From: Bacteroidia bacterium
Lineage (GTDB): Bacteria; Bacteroidota; Bacteroidia; 2-12-FULL-35-15
Direction of reading: 5' to 3'
Length of the DNA stretch: 33,377 nucleotides
Assembly (NCBI GenBank): GCA_020051175.1
Contig: JAGVJJ010000056.1
Coordinates: 1 to 33,377 of the forward strand
Under the pieces are notes generated by a model. It saw only the letters and a list, made by a program, of their open reading frames with translations, had not been told where the DNA came from and ran no database searches. A program made the translations under genes and the position numbers. Shown here one piece after another: positions 1 to 7,322 of this stretch. Each line of letters begins with the position of its first letter. Positions within the stretch are counted from its first letter, which is position 1.

Positions 1-188
1 GCACCCAGTACAAAATCTTTTTTTGCTGAGGTGACAATAATCCCTTTAACAGTTGTGTCTGCAATAGCAGCACTGATGTTTTGTTCTAAAGCTGAAAGAA
101 ATTCAGTATCAATAACATTTACGGATGAATTGCTTTTATCAAAGCTAAGGATTGCAATTCCGTCTGAGTCGGTTGTGTAGTGTATCAT
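1..188 (-). CDS. 3-hydroxyacyl-CoA dehydrogenase / enoyl-CoA hydratase (FadJ/FadB type), N-terminal part
   Basis: Partial gene: ATG at 188 on the minus strand, running off the window start; 62 codons are visible. The peptide begins MIHYTTDSDGIAILSFDK and continues through SVNVIDTEFLSALEQNI to GIIVTSAKKDFVLGA. This is the usual N-terminal crotonase (enoyl-CoA hydratase) fold of the multifunctional alpha subunit of fatty-acid beta-oxidation; the GIIVTSAKKDFVLGA segment fits the oxyanion-hole region. In the family this domain hydrates trans-2-enoyl-CoA and the C-terminal domain, outside the window, oxidises 3-hydroxyacyl-CoA with NAD. It lies 154 bases downstream of the thiolase gene on the same strand, the usual alpha/beta pairing of a beta-oxidation operon. 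A repeat element sits between them. Family assignment rests on 62 residues, so FadB versus FadJ cannot be decided. Confidence 0.8.
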   Translation of the reverse strand, partial: MIHYTTDSDGIAILSFDKSNSSVNVIDTEFLSALEQNISAAIADTTVKGIIVTSAKKDFVLG

Positions 189-198
189 TGGTTGTGGG

Positions 199-338
199 GC
201 CTCACCCCTTAATCCCCTCTCCAAAGGAGAGGGGGTAGGGAGTGTGGTTGTTGTTTTATAGGGTTATCAATTTTTTCTATTATTAAATAACAATTGGGGC
301 AACACCCCTCTCCTTTGGAGAGGGATAAAGGGTGAGGC
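199..338. repeat. Paired inverted palindromic intergenic element, copy 1
   Basis: Left arm 199-235 and right arm 305-338 are near-exact inverted copies of each other: GCCTCACCC, a short variable part, then the palindrome CCCTCTCCAAAGGAGAGGG. The centre (236-304) is AT-rich. It carries GAGTGTGGTTG (240-250) just after the left arm and AACAATT (289-295) before the right arm; similar words occur at the same places in the copies at 25809 and 26484. The element fills almost the whole gap between the thiolase stop and the fadJ-like start and ends 4 bases from the thiolase stop. It could fold into a large hairpin in the operon transcript. It is non-coding. Confidence 0.75.
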
Positions 339-342
339 TTTT

Positions 343-1551
343 TTAAACCCTCTCAATAATTGTTGCAATGCCCATACCGCCACCAATACAAAGTGTAGCA
401 AGGCCGGTTTGTTTACCTGTTCTTTCCAGCTCATCAACCAGTGTTCCGATAAGCATGGCTCCTGTAGCGCCTAATGGGTGCCCCATAGCAATGGCGCCTC
501 CGTTTACGTTTACTTTATCGGCAGGGACATCCAATTCCTGCATAAAACGCATCGGAACTACAGCAAAGGCTTCATTTACTTCAAACAAGTCGATATCCGA
601 TACTTTCATTTTGGCCTTTTTTAATGCTTTTAACGAAGCGGGGGCCGGTGCGGTAAGCATGATGGTGGGTTCAGCTCCTACGATTGCAAACGAACGTATT
701 TTAGCACGCGGTTTCATGTTCAGCTTTTTACCGATGGATTTGCTGCCAATCAGCACAAGCGAAGCTCCATCCACAATACCGGATGAATTACCTGCATGGT
801 GAGGGTGGAGCAAAGTTTCTACTTCAGGATAGCTTTGTATAGCAACGGAATCAAACCCGGCCATTGCCCCCATCATTTCAAATGCAGGCTTAAGTGTGGC
901 TAGCTTCTGAATGCTTGAATCGCCACGTACTGTTTCATCCCTGTCAAGAATGGTGATGCCGTTAATGTCTTTTACAGGAATGATGGACCTTTTGAAGCGT
1001 CCTTCTTCCCAGGCTTTCGCAGCACGCCTGTGCGACTCCACTGCGTAGGCATCCAGCTGATCGCGTGTAAAGCCGTATTTGGTGGCAATTAAATCAGCGG
1101 AAATTCCCTGTGGAACAATGTTATAATTCATCACCATATTCGGGTCGGAGAACAATGCGAAACCGTCAGAACCCATTGCCACGCGCGACATGGATTCAAC
1201 ACCTCCTGCAACAATCAGGTCTGTAAGGCCCGACATGATGTAAGCAGATGCCTGATTGATAGCTTCAAGGCCGGAACCACAGTATCTGTTTAAAGAAACA
1301 CCGGCTGTATTATTGCTGTACCCGGCTGCAATGGCAGCTGTTTTTGCAATATCAGATCCCTGTTCAGCTACCTGTGTCACACAACCGATAATGGAATCTT
1401 CCACATAAGAGGTATCCAGGTTATTGCGTTCACGGATTGCTTTAAAAGTTGTTGTAAGCAGCTTTAATGCCGGTACTTCATGCAAAGCACCGTCTTTTTT
1501 ACCCTTTCCGCGAGGGGTACGTACTGCGTCATAAATAAAAGCTTCAGCCAT
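343..1551 (-). CDS. Acetyl-CoA C-acyltransferase (thiolase)
   Basis: A 402-residue thiolase, the normal length for the family. It cleaves 3-ketoacyl-CoA with CoA to acetyl-CoA and a shortened acyl-CoA (or runs the reverse condensation) in the cytoplasm. Visible catalytic residues: nucleophile Cys91 in NRYCGSGLEAI, His358 in AMGHPLGATGA, and Cys388 in CIGGGMG near the C-terminus. The N-terminal thiolase half spans roughly 5-270 and the C-terminal half 280-400, including NEAFAVVPM. The ATG at 1551 opens directly into the conserved IYDAVRTPRGK motif, so the start is secure. The next gene on the same strand is a FadJ/FadB-like subunit, so the pair probably forms the beta-oxidation trifunctional complex. 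Degradative 3-ketoacyl-CoA thiolase is more likely than a biosynthetic acetoacetyl-CoA thiolase because of that neighbour, but the sequence alone does not settle it. Confidence 0.93.
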   Translation of the reverse strand: MAEAFIYDAVRTPRGKGKKDGALHEVPALKLLTTTFKAIRERNNLDTSYVEDSIIGCVTQVAEQGSDIAKTAAIAAGYSNNTAGVSLNRYCGSGLEAINQASAYIMSGLTDLIVAGGVESMSRVAMGSDGFALFSDPNMVMNYNIVPQGISADLIATKYGFTRDQLDAYAVESHRRAAKAWEEGRFKRSIIPVKDINGITILDRDETVRGDSSIQKLATLKPAFEMMGAMAGFDSVAIQSYPEVETLLHPHHAGNSSGIVDGASLVLIGSKSIGKKLNMKPRAKIRSFAIVGAEPTIMLTAPAPASLKALKKAKMKVSDIDLFEVNEAFAVVPMRFMQELDVPADKVNVNGGAIAMGHPLGATGAMLIGTLVDELERTGKQTGLATLCIGGGMGIATIIERV

Positions 1552-1679
1552 TTTTTTATAAGTTAAAAAGTAATTAAGTCAAAAGTCAGTTGTTCTTTCT
1601 TAAGCTATCTAAAATAGGAAATTTTTTTTAATAAGAGTATTCTTGAGAGGGTTTTTATCTGGTTGTTTAATTGAGTTAT

Positions 1680-1707
1680 GAAAAAACAGAACCCAGGAGT
1701 GGACTCT
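1680..1707 (-). terminator. Rho-independent terminator after the bamD-START operon
   Basis: Read on the minus strand, AGAGTCC (1707-1701) pairs with GGGTTCT (1694-1688) around a six-base loop, with two G-T wobbles, followed by a run of six T (1686-1681). The stem begins inside the stop codon of the START-domain gene. It is the right shape and place to end transcription of the operon running from 5853 to 1707. Confidence 0.6.
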
Positions 1708-2378
1708 TAATTTTTAATAAAATCAAATTTTGCCGACTCGTATTTATTTTCAGCCAATATTTTTTTCATATTGGTAAGGCTTTCATAAGGGCCTTCAACC
1801 GCGAACATATTGATGATCCAGGCTGGTACAGAACCGCCCGGATCCACATTGAGCTGGTATTCCGCTTCCACTTTGCCATCGCTTTTAGGAGTGAACGTCC
1901 AGGATGCTCTGAATTTCGGTACTCTCACTACTCCGCTCAGTTCAGGCATAATATCCGGTACATTTACAGACGAAACGGTTACAACTTTTGTTGTGCTGTC
2001 CTGCGTGAATTTAAAGCGTAGAACACCATCTCTGTTCGAAGCCGGCCAGGGCACCATTGTTTCCATGTAATAATACAGTTCGCTGTTGCTCACTTTCCGG
2101 ATAAGCTTGGATTCCTTGCAGCGGTATATCCATTTTTTGTGTGATGAAATATCCGTGAGCAAAGCCACCAGGCTGGAAAGGGTGGCATTAAAACTGGTCG
2201 TTGTTTTTATTTCCTTAAAGTCAGAACCGGGAATATCTTTGGTATACACCTTAATACCGTTTTCGTCTTTTTTTAGTTCCCAGTTGTTTTGAGCTTGTAC
2301 AAAGGAAACTGGAAGCAACAGCAAGAAAGCAAATGCCAAAAGGTGAATACCTGTTTTAAAAACGAAGAAGTTAGCCAT
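1707..2378 (-). CDS. Exported START-domain lipid-binding protein
   Basis: A 223-residue protein with a clear N-terminal signal peptide: a hydrophobic stretch LLAFAFLLLLPVSFVQA at about 13-29, then QNNWELKKDENGIKVYTK. The remainder matches the START/SRPBCC pattern: W-x-L-x-K-D-x-x-G-I-x-V-Y near the start, the WPASNRDGVL segment in the middle, and a long C-terminal helix (PYESLTNMKKILAE). START domains form a hydrophobic cavity for lipids or other apolar ligands; the ligand here cannot be read. The predicted location is periplasm or cell surface. It lies 12 bases after the DUF4835 gene and is the last gene of the probable bamD-rpoZ-coaBC-DUF4835 operon, with a terminator at its stop. Placement beside envelope-biogenesis genes suggests envelope lipid handling, which is inference. 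Confidence 0.8.
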   Translation of the reverse strand: MANFFVFKTGIHLLAFAFLLLLPVSFVQAQNNWELKKDENGIKVYTKDIPGSDFKEIKTTTSFNATLSSLVALLTDISSHKKWIYRCKESKLIRKVSNSELYYYMETMVPWPASNRDGVLRFKFTQDSTTKVVTVSSVNVPDIMPELSGVVRVPKFRASWTFTPKSDGKVEAEYQLNVDPGGSVPAWIINMFAVEGPYESLTNMKKILAENKYESAKFDFIKN

Positions 2379-2390
2379 AAACCTTGTTGT

Positions 2391-3335
2391 TTATTTGCCC
2401 GACATTATCTTCTGGTACTTATTGCTGTTGGTAGGATCAATCTCATTGAGGAGGTTCATGATTTTCGCCTTTTCGTCAGGGAACGCACCGGAATAAATAT
2501 TAATAATTTCATCTGATTTGGCATTGAAAAATACCTGCAAACTATATGACAAAGGTTTGATCTGGTGTATTTTTTTTAAATTCTGGAGTGCATCAAAAAT
2601 GTTATTGCGTGCAGTTTCTTTATTATCCACCATCAAATCCATGCCCTGGCGGTGGTATTTATACATGCATTCACGAAGTGGAACAAAGGTAGCGTCCAGC
2701 ATATTGTTAATAAGCCAGTAACGATTTTTGTTTCCGTCAAAGGCTTTCCAGCCAAGATCGCTGGAGCTTTGTGCATTGTTAACAATTGCAAGCGCCCTTT
2801 GCAGGTAATAAGTGCCACCGTCCGGTGCAAAAGAGTCATAATCCAATCCCACAATCATATATGCATAAAATGCCAGTACTGATGTAAGGTTGGAAAGATG
2901 AAGGTTCTCAGAGTATTCGAGTGTTTGGTTTTCCTGGTATTTGAACTGGAAATCATTATCATTATTGTTCAGCAACACAGAATTGTAGGATGATTTAAAA
3001 ACCGGTCTGCGTACCTGTACCTGAATAGTTGCTTTAAACTCATCGGTTGAGATACGCTCCGAAACATTGATTAGCATGCTGCAATCAATCCTTTCGTTGT
3101 TTTTAAAAGTTTCGTTGGTCCATTTCCTGTTGTTCATAAATTCGAAAATGGCTGTCTGCAGGTTGTCAAATACACTCTTATCGGTACCCTGAATGGTAGG
3201 GGAAACCACCTGTACCTTGCAGTTCAGTTCCTGTGCGTGGATAATACCCGAAACCAGAATAAAAAAGGCAATAAGAATGCTTTTCTCCAGAACAGGGAGG
3301 GTATATAAAGTATAAACTTTACTATTATTTCTCAT
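2391..3335 (-). CDS. DUF4835 family exported protein (PorD-type, putative T9SS-associated)
   Basis: A 314-residue protein of the Bacteroidota-specific DUF4835 family, recognised by the ELNCKVQVVSPTIQGTDKSVF opening region, the RKWTNETFKNNERIDC segment, the FYAYMIVGLDYDSFAPDGGT motif in the middle, and its usual position beside coaBC. A hydrophobic stretch at about 17-34, ending IIHAQ, is a signal peptide, so the protein is exported. Some annotation pipelines call this family PorD, a type IX secretion component. That link is from memory and weaker than the family call, but the window does contain two T9SS cargo proteins. Its start overlaps the coaBC stop by four bases (ATGA), which indicates translational coupling. 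Confidence 0.82.
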   Translation of the reverse strand: MRNNSKVYTLYTLPVLEKSILIAFFILVSGIIHAQELNCKVQVVSPTIQGTDKSVFDNLQTAIFEFMNNRKWTNETFKNNERIDCSMLINVSERISTDEFKATIQVQVRRPVFKSSYNSVLLNNNDNDFQFKYQENQTLEYSENLHLSNLTSVLAFYAYMIVGLDYDSFAPDGGTYYLQRALAIVNNAQSSSDLGWKAFDGNKNRYWLINNMLDATFVPLRECMYKYHRQGMDLMVDNKETARNNIFDALQNLKKIHQIKPLSYSLQVFFNAKSDEIINIYSGAFPDEKAKIMNLLNEIDPTNSNKYQKIMSGK

Positions 3336-4537
3336 TTCTTCGCTGTTGCCTTCTTTATGATTTCAACAATGTCTTGGGCTGCTTCGGCCTTGCTCTTCAA
3401 CTCAAATTTTGTCAATTTATTGTATTTGTCAATAATTGTAATTTTATTGGTATCGGTTTTAAAGCCTGCACCTTTATCATTCAGTGAATTCAATACAATC
3501 AAATCGAGGTTTTTCTTTTTTATTTTGGCTTTCGCGTTTTCAGTTTCATTTTCGGTTTCCAGTGCAAAGCCTACCAGTAACTGGCTGGGCTTTTTCAGTT
3601 TGCCGAGTTCCTGTAATGTATCTTTTGTTGGCACAAGCTCTATGTTTTTAGAACCGTTTGCTTTCTTTATTTTCTGGTCAGCTACTTTTGCAGGTTTATA
3701 ATCAGCTACAGCTGCCGACAGTACAGCTATGTGAGCAGTTTTAAAAGCTTTTACTGAAGCATTGTACAATTCTTCAGCAGAAACTACATCTATCCGCTGA
3801 ATATTCGGGTGTTTAACAGAAAGGTTATTCGGGCCGCAAACCAATGTTACAATTGCACCTTGTGAAGCGAATGTCTCCGCAATAGCAAACCCCATCTTTC
3901 CAGATGAGTGGTTTCCTATAAACCTTACAGGATCAATGGCTTCATAGGTTGGGCCAGCAGTCACCAGCACCTTTTTACCACTAAGTGGAAAGGAAGCAGA
4001 TAATGTTTTTTTAAGTGATTCAACAATCTCTTCCGGTTCCGCCATTCGGCCTTCACCGTATAATCCGCTGGCCAGCTCTCCTGTGCCCGGATGTATGATC
4101 AAATTTCCAAAGGATTGGATGCGCTTTAAATTCCCGGTTGTGGCCGGATGTTTAAGCATGTCCAGATCCATTGCAGGTGCTACAAACACTTTGCAGCGTG
4201 CGGAAAGGTAAGTTGCCTGCAGCAGGTTGTCGCAAATGCCGTTGGCCATTTTTGCAAGTGTGTTGGCAGAGGCCGGTGCGATTACAAGTGCATCTGCCCA
4301 GAGGCCCAGTTCCACATGGTTGTTCCATTCACCGGTTTTATCTTTTGCAAAATCGGTTAAAACCGGGTTTTTAGAAAGTGTGGAGAGGGTAAGCGGGGTA
4401 ATAAAATCATGTGCTGCAGGAGTCATGATCACCTTTACATTTGCTCCTGCTTTTACAAGCAAACGCACTAAAAATGCCGATTTATAGGCTGCAATACTGG
4501 CAGAAACGCCAACAATGATATTTTTACCTTTTAGCAT
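3332..4537 (-). CDS. coaBC: Bifunctional phosphopantothenoylcysteine decarboxylase / phosphopantothenate-cysteine ligase
   Basis: A 401-residue cytoplasmic enzyme for two successive steps of coenzyme A synthesis: CTP-dependent coupling of 4'-phosphopantothenate to cysteine (CoaB), then FMN-dependent decarboxylation to 4'-phosphopantetheine (CoaC). The CoaC domain (about 1-180) shows GVSASIAAYKS for the FMN site, the catalytic His74 in NHVELGLWAD, and APASANTLAKMANG. The CoaB domain (about 185-400) shows VTAGPTYEAIDPVRFI, NHSSGKMG and the KIKK loop at 289-292. Two CoaC positions differ from the E. coli enzyme: the PAMN motif reads PAMD (Asp124), and the E. coli Cys158 position in ACGxxGxGRM reads ASGLYGEGRM (Ser157). 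This may be a lineage variant. The gene overlaps DUF4835 by four bases and follows rpoZ with a 90-base gap containing a large hairpin. Confidence 0.95.
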   Translation of the reverse strand: MLKGKNIIVGVSASIAAYKSAFLVRLLVKAGANVKVIMTPAAHDFITPLTLSTLSKNPVLTDFAKDKTGEWNNHVELGLWADALVIAPASANTLAKMANGICDNLLQATYLSARCKVFVAPAMDLDMLKHPATTGNLKRIQSFGNLIIHPGTGELASGLYGEGRMAEPEEIVESLKKTLSASFPLSGKKVLVTAGPTYEAIDPVRFIGNHSSGKMGFAIAETFASQGAIVTLVCGPNNLSVKHPNIQRIDVVSAEELYNASVKAFKTAHIAVLSAAVADYKPAKVADQKIKKANGSKNIELVPTKDTLQELGKLKKPSQLLVGFALETENETENAKAKIKKKNLDLIVLNSLNDKGAGFKTDTNKITIIDKYNKLTKFELKSKAEAAQDIVEIIKKATAKK

Positions 4538-4550
4538 TTATTAAAAAAAT

Positions 4551-4614
4551 TGGCAGTTGGCAATTTGCAGTTTGCAATATTTTGCAAACTGCGAACTGTC
4601 AAACTGCCAACTGC
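4551..4614. repeat. Large imperfect hairpin repeat between rpoZ and coaBC
   Basis: CAGTTTGCAA (4568-4577) is exactly inverted at 4582-4591 (TTGCAAACTG) with a four-base loop, and GCAGTTGGC (4553-4561) is exactly inverted at 4606-4614 (GCCAACTGC). Most of the 90-base gap is thus one long imperfect stem built from reiterated GGCAGTT/GCAGTTTG words. It lies in the middle of a co-directional gene group and has no T-tract on the minus strand directly after the stem, so it is more likely an inserted palindromic repeat or mRNA-processing structure than a terminator. Confidence 0.75.
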
Positions 4615-4627
4615 TTACCTGATTTAA

Positions 4628-4963
4628 TTATTTGTTTTCTGTTGTTTCAGCGTTTGGATTACGATAGTAGATTTTATCATCGAAAAACTCCTGGATCGCA
4701 ATCAGAGAAGGTTTTGGCAAGCGCTCATAAAATTTTGAAATCTCGATTTGTTCGCGGTTTTCAAAAATCTCTTCCAGGTTATCAGTGCTGGATGCAAATT
4801 CCGCCAGTTTGTTGGTCAACTCTTCTTTTATTTCAGAACTGATTTGGTTCGCGCGTTTTGAAATAATAGCGATGCTCTCATAAAGGTTACCGGTTTTACC
4901 ATCAAAATCTCTTAAATCGCGAGTTGTTGTAGTTAAATCAGCTGTCGTTTTTTTGTAGTCCAT
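4628..4963 (-). CDS. rpoZ: DNA-directed RNA polymerase omega subunit (Bacteroidota type)
   Basis: A 111-residue cytoplasmic protein. The core TGNLYESIAIISKRANQI followed by EIKEELTNKLAEF is the omega fold that clamps the beta-prime C-terminus during polymerase assembly; the acidic DNLEEIFENREQIEISKFYE and KPSLIAIQEFF tail is typical of the Bacteroidota form, which is longer and more diverged than E. coli omega. The ATG at 4963 lies 23 bases after the bamD stop, and coaBC follows. The order bamD-rpoZ-coaBC-DUF4835 is a familiar Bacteroidota arrangement and supports the identification. A 90-base gap with a hairpin separates it from coaBC. Confidence 0.88.
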   Translation of the reverse strand: MDYKKTTADLTTTTRDLRDFDGKTGNLYESIAIISKRANQISSEIKEELTNKLAEFASSTDNLEEIFENREQIEISKFYERLPKPSLIAIQEFFDDKIYYRNPNAETTENK

Positions 4964-4986
4964 TGTTACTTATGATATTTGGTTTA

Positions 4987-5853
4987 TTATAATTTTTCTA
5001 AATTTTTCAATGCGCTGGTATATACCATTTCCGCCTCTTTTAAATACTGCCCGTTCGGGAAAGCATCAACGTATTTGATGTAAGCATCTGCAGCAGCTTT
5101 AAAACGTTCCTGCTTTTTAGTATCAATACTGTTTAAAGCAAGCAGGTAATACGATTTAATAATCAGGTAATTGATTTGCTCCCTCTGCTTGGCATCCGGG
5201 AAATCTTTCAAATGAGTATTAAAAGAAGCTACTGCCGCTTTGTAATCCATCATGTTGTAATACAATATGGCATTCTCGTACGATTTACGCTCCAGTTTAG
5301 CCCTTAGCTTATCAAGTATTTTGTTGCATTCCGGTATCCTTGTGCTTTTCGGGTACTGGGTTGTAAAACGCTGAAACTCTTTAATTGCAAGCTTTGTATC
5401 TGTCTGATCCAGTGAATATTCCGGAGAGCTCAGATAATAGCAATATGCATTCATATAAGCACACTCTTCAGCATGAACACTGTTCGGAAACTGCCTTACC
5501 AGGCTGCGAAAATGATACCCGGCAATAATGTAATCGTCCAGGTTAAATTCACAATATGCGTAATAGTAAAGTACTTCCTCACCTTTTTCCGTACCGCGGA
5601 AAACGCCCGACAACTCCTCAAAAAGTGCCAGGGCACGCGTATAATCCTCTTTTTTAAAATACTTAACAGCCGCTTCGTACTTGGCATCCATATCACCGCT
5701 TTTCAGCAGCTTATTGTACTTGCCTATGGTAATGCTTTTGCCTTTCTTTTTTTCCTTATCGGTTGAATCATAGATCTTTTTTTCACTGTTACATGAAAAA
5801 ATGCCCATAAGGATAAAAGCAATTAAAGCTATATTAAACTGTTTTTTTAGCAT
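4987..5853 (-). CDS. bamD: Outer membrane protein assembly factor BamD
   Basis: A lipoprotein of 288 residues made of TPR-like repeats, working with BamA to insert beta-barrel proteins in the outer membrane. I chose the ATG at 5853 rather than an in-frame upstream ATG at 5895. It gives a textbook lipoprotein signal, MLKKQFNIALIAFILMGIFSC, with the lipid-modified Cys at 21, and a TATCTTTG promoter element lies between the two candidates. TPR-like helices follow: YFKKEDYTRALALFEELSG, EVLYYYAYCEFNLDDYIIAG with FRSLVRQFPNS, then KLAIKEFQRFTTQYPKSTR, and further repeats. The YAYCEFNLDDY and FPNS pattern is characteristic of BamD/YfiO. It is the first gene of a probable five-gene minus-strand operon and is divergent from the alpha-oxoamine synthase gene. 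Confidence 0.9.
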   Translation of the reverse strand: MLKKQFNIALIAFILMGIFSCNSEKKIYDSTDKEKKKGKSITIGKYNKLLKSGDMDAKYEAAVKYFKKEDYTRALALFEELSGVFRGTEKGEEVLYYYAYCEFNLDDYIIAGYHFRSLVRQFPNSVHAEECAYMNAYCYYLSSPEYSLDQTDTKLAIKEFQRFTTQYPKSTRIPECNKILDKLRAKLERKSYENAILYYNMMDYKAAVASFNTHLKDFPDAKQREQINYLIIKSYYLLALNSIDTKKQERFKAAADAYIKYVDAFPNGQYLKEAEMVYTSALKNLEKL

Positions 5854-5862
5854 AAATGAGTG

Positions 5863-5870
5863 CAAAGATA
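5863..5870 (-). promoter_or_regulatory. -7 promoter element of bamD
   Basis: On the minus strand TATCTTTG fits the Bacteroidota -7 consensus TAnnTTTG exactly and lies nine bases before the chosen bamD ATG. The leader would therefore be only a few bases long. I see no clear TTTG at -33. If correct, it excludes the longer reading frame start at 5895. Confidence 0.5.
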
Positions 5871-5943
5871 CATTTTTTACCTGAGATATGTTCATTATTC
5901 GTTTTTTTATTGATTTTAAGACAGTTAATAATGAGAAATAGCT

Positions 5944-5951
5944 TACTTTTG
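5944..5951 (+). promoter_or_regulatory. -7 promoter element of the alpha-oxoamine synthase gene
   Basis: TACTTTTG matches TAnnTTTG exactly and lies 29 bases before the ATG at 5981. It is divergent from the bamD element, so the 127-base gap appears to hold two back-to-back promoters. No convincing -33 TTTG is visible at the usual spacing. Confidence 0.5.
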
Positions 5952-5980
5952 CGCCATAATTTCAGCACTATAACGATAAT

Positions 5981-7225
5981 ATGAAAGATTTATTTGAAAA
6001 GATCAAAGCAAATCGTGGTCCGATAGGAATGCACGCAAAAGAGTCACATGGTTATTTTACTTTTCCTAAACTGGAAGGGGATATTGCACCACGCATGGTT
6101 TTTCGTGGAAGGGAACGTTTAAACTGGAGTTTGAATAACTATTTAGGGTTGGCAAACCACCCGGAAGTCCGCAAAGCGGATGCCGATGCTGCTGCCAATT
6201 ACGGTTTTGCCATGCCGATGGGTGCCCGCATGATGAGCGGTAACTCCGACCTGCACGAGCAGCTTGAAAAAGAACTTTCTGCTTTTGTTCAGAAAGAAAG
6301 TACCATACTGTGTAATTTCGGTTATCAGGCAATGGTTTCGGCTATTGATTGCCTTGTTGACCGCCATGATGTTATCGTTTATGATGCTGAATCACATGCC
6401 TGCATCCTGGATGGGGTGCGTTTGCACATGGGAAAACGTTATGTTTTCAAGCACAATGATATTGAAGATTGTGAAAAGCAATTGCAGCGCGCTACCAAGC
6501 TGGCCGAAGAGCAAAATGGCTCTATCCTTGTTATTACCGAAGGAGTATTTGGTATGCGTGGCGACCAGGGCAAACTGAAAGAGATTGTTGATTTAAAGAA
6601 AAAATACCAGTTCCGCTTGTTTGTTGACGATGCTCATGGTATCGGTACAATGGGAACCAATGGTGGCGGAACAGGGGTGGAGCAAGGCTGCCAGGATGGG
6701 ATTGATATCTATTTCGGAACATTTGCCAAATCTTTTGCTCTTATCGGTGGGTTTATTTCCAGCGATGAGCAGATTGTTGAATACCTGCGCTACAATATGC
6801 GTTCGCAGATATTTGCCAAATCATTGCCATTGCCTTTAGTAGTTGGAGCTTTGAAACGTATTGAGCTGATGCGTAAACACCCGGAATATAAAGACAAACT
6901 TTGGGAGATTACCAACGCTTTACAAAGCGGACTAAAAAAAGCCGGCTTTGATATTGGGGTTACCAACTCACCTGTTACGCCTGTGTATATGAACGGTTCT
7001 ATCCCGGAAGCTACCAACCTTATCCTTGATTTGCGTGAAAATTTCAATATTTTCTGCTCCATGGTGGTATATCCGGTAGTTCCGAAAGGAATGATCATTT
7101 TACGACTTATCCCTACTGCTGTTCATACACTGGACGATGTAAATTATACTATTGAATCCTTCTCTAAAATTGTTGGTAAATTGAAATCCGGACAGTACAT
7201 GTCGGACAAAATTGCTGCGTTTTAA
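5981..7225 (+). CDS. PLP-dependent alpha-oxoamine synthase (serine palmitoyltransferase-like)
   Basis: A 414-residue fold-type I PLP enzyme. The family condenses an amino acid with an acyl thioester, releasing CO2 (serine palmitoyltransferase, cysteate acyltransferase, KBL, BioF). PLP-binding marks: Lys250 in FGTFAKSFALIGG forms the Schiff base, Asp217 and His219 lie in VDDAHGIG, and His139 in DAESHAC should stack on the cofactor. NYLGLANHP (53-61) and MPMGARMMSGNSDLHEQLE (78-96) are standard family motifs. The absence of biotin genes nearby and the typical Bacteroidota use of such enzymes favour a long-chain-base role (sphingolipid or capnine-type sulfonolipid), but the substrate cannot be read from the sequence. 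It is monocistronic or paired with the DJ-1 gene, divergent from bamD, and has a promoter element at 5944. A hairpin with a T-run follows the stop. Confidence 0.88.
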   Translation: MKDLFEKIKANRGPIGMHAKESHGYFTFPKLEGDIAPRMVFRGRERLNWSLNNYLGLANHPEVRKADADAAANYGFAMPMGARMMSGNSDLHEQLEKELSAFVQKESTILCNFGYQAMVSAIDCLVDRHDVIVYDAESHACILDGVRLHMGKRYVFKHNDIEDCEKQLQRATKLAEEQNGSILVITEGVFGMRGDQGKLKEIVDLKKKYQFRLFVDDAHGIGTMGTNGGGTGVEQGCQDGIDIYFGTFAKSFALIGGFISSDEQIVEYLRYNMRSQIFAKSLPLPLVVGALKRIELMRKHPEYKDKLWEITNALQSGLKKAGFDIGVTNSPVTPVYMNGSIPEATNLILDLRENFNIFCSMVVYPVVPKGMIILRLIPTAVHTLDDVNYTIESFSKIVGKLKSGQYMSDKIAAF

Positions 7226-7256
7226 AGAGCAATTTTTAATACTTTAGTAGATTAAT

Positions 7257-7302
7257 CGTCATTGCAAGGCCGCTTTTTGCGACTCAGGCAATGGCGATTT
7301 TT
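7257..7302 (+). terminator. Palindromic repeat with T-run after the oxoamine synthase gene
   Basis: CGTCATTGC (7257-7265) pairs with GCAATGGCG (7288-7296) with one G-T wobble, and TTTTT follows at 7298-7302. The 22-base loop contains a second weak stem (CCGC/GCGA). The wording CGTCATTGC...GCAATGGCGA resembles a common interspersed palindromic repeat type, here apparently serving as a plus-strand terminator 31 bases after the stop at 7225. Confidence 0.5.
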
Positions 7303-7322
7303 CATTTAAGATACAAGCAAAT

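Noticed and set aside
368..802. Long plus-strand frame opposite the thiolase gene
   Set aside because: Antisense shadow of a clear thiolase; no family resemblance.
5854..5895. BamD start at 5895
   Set aside because: It would place 14 residues before the lipoprotein signal, and it lies upstream of the -7 element.
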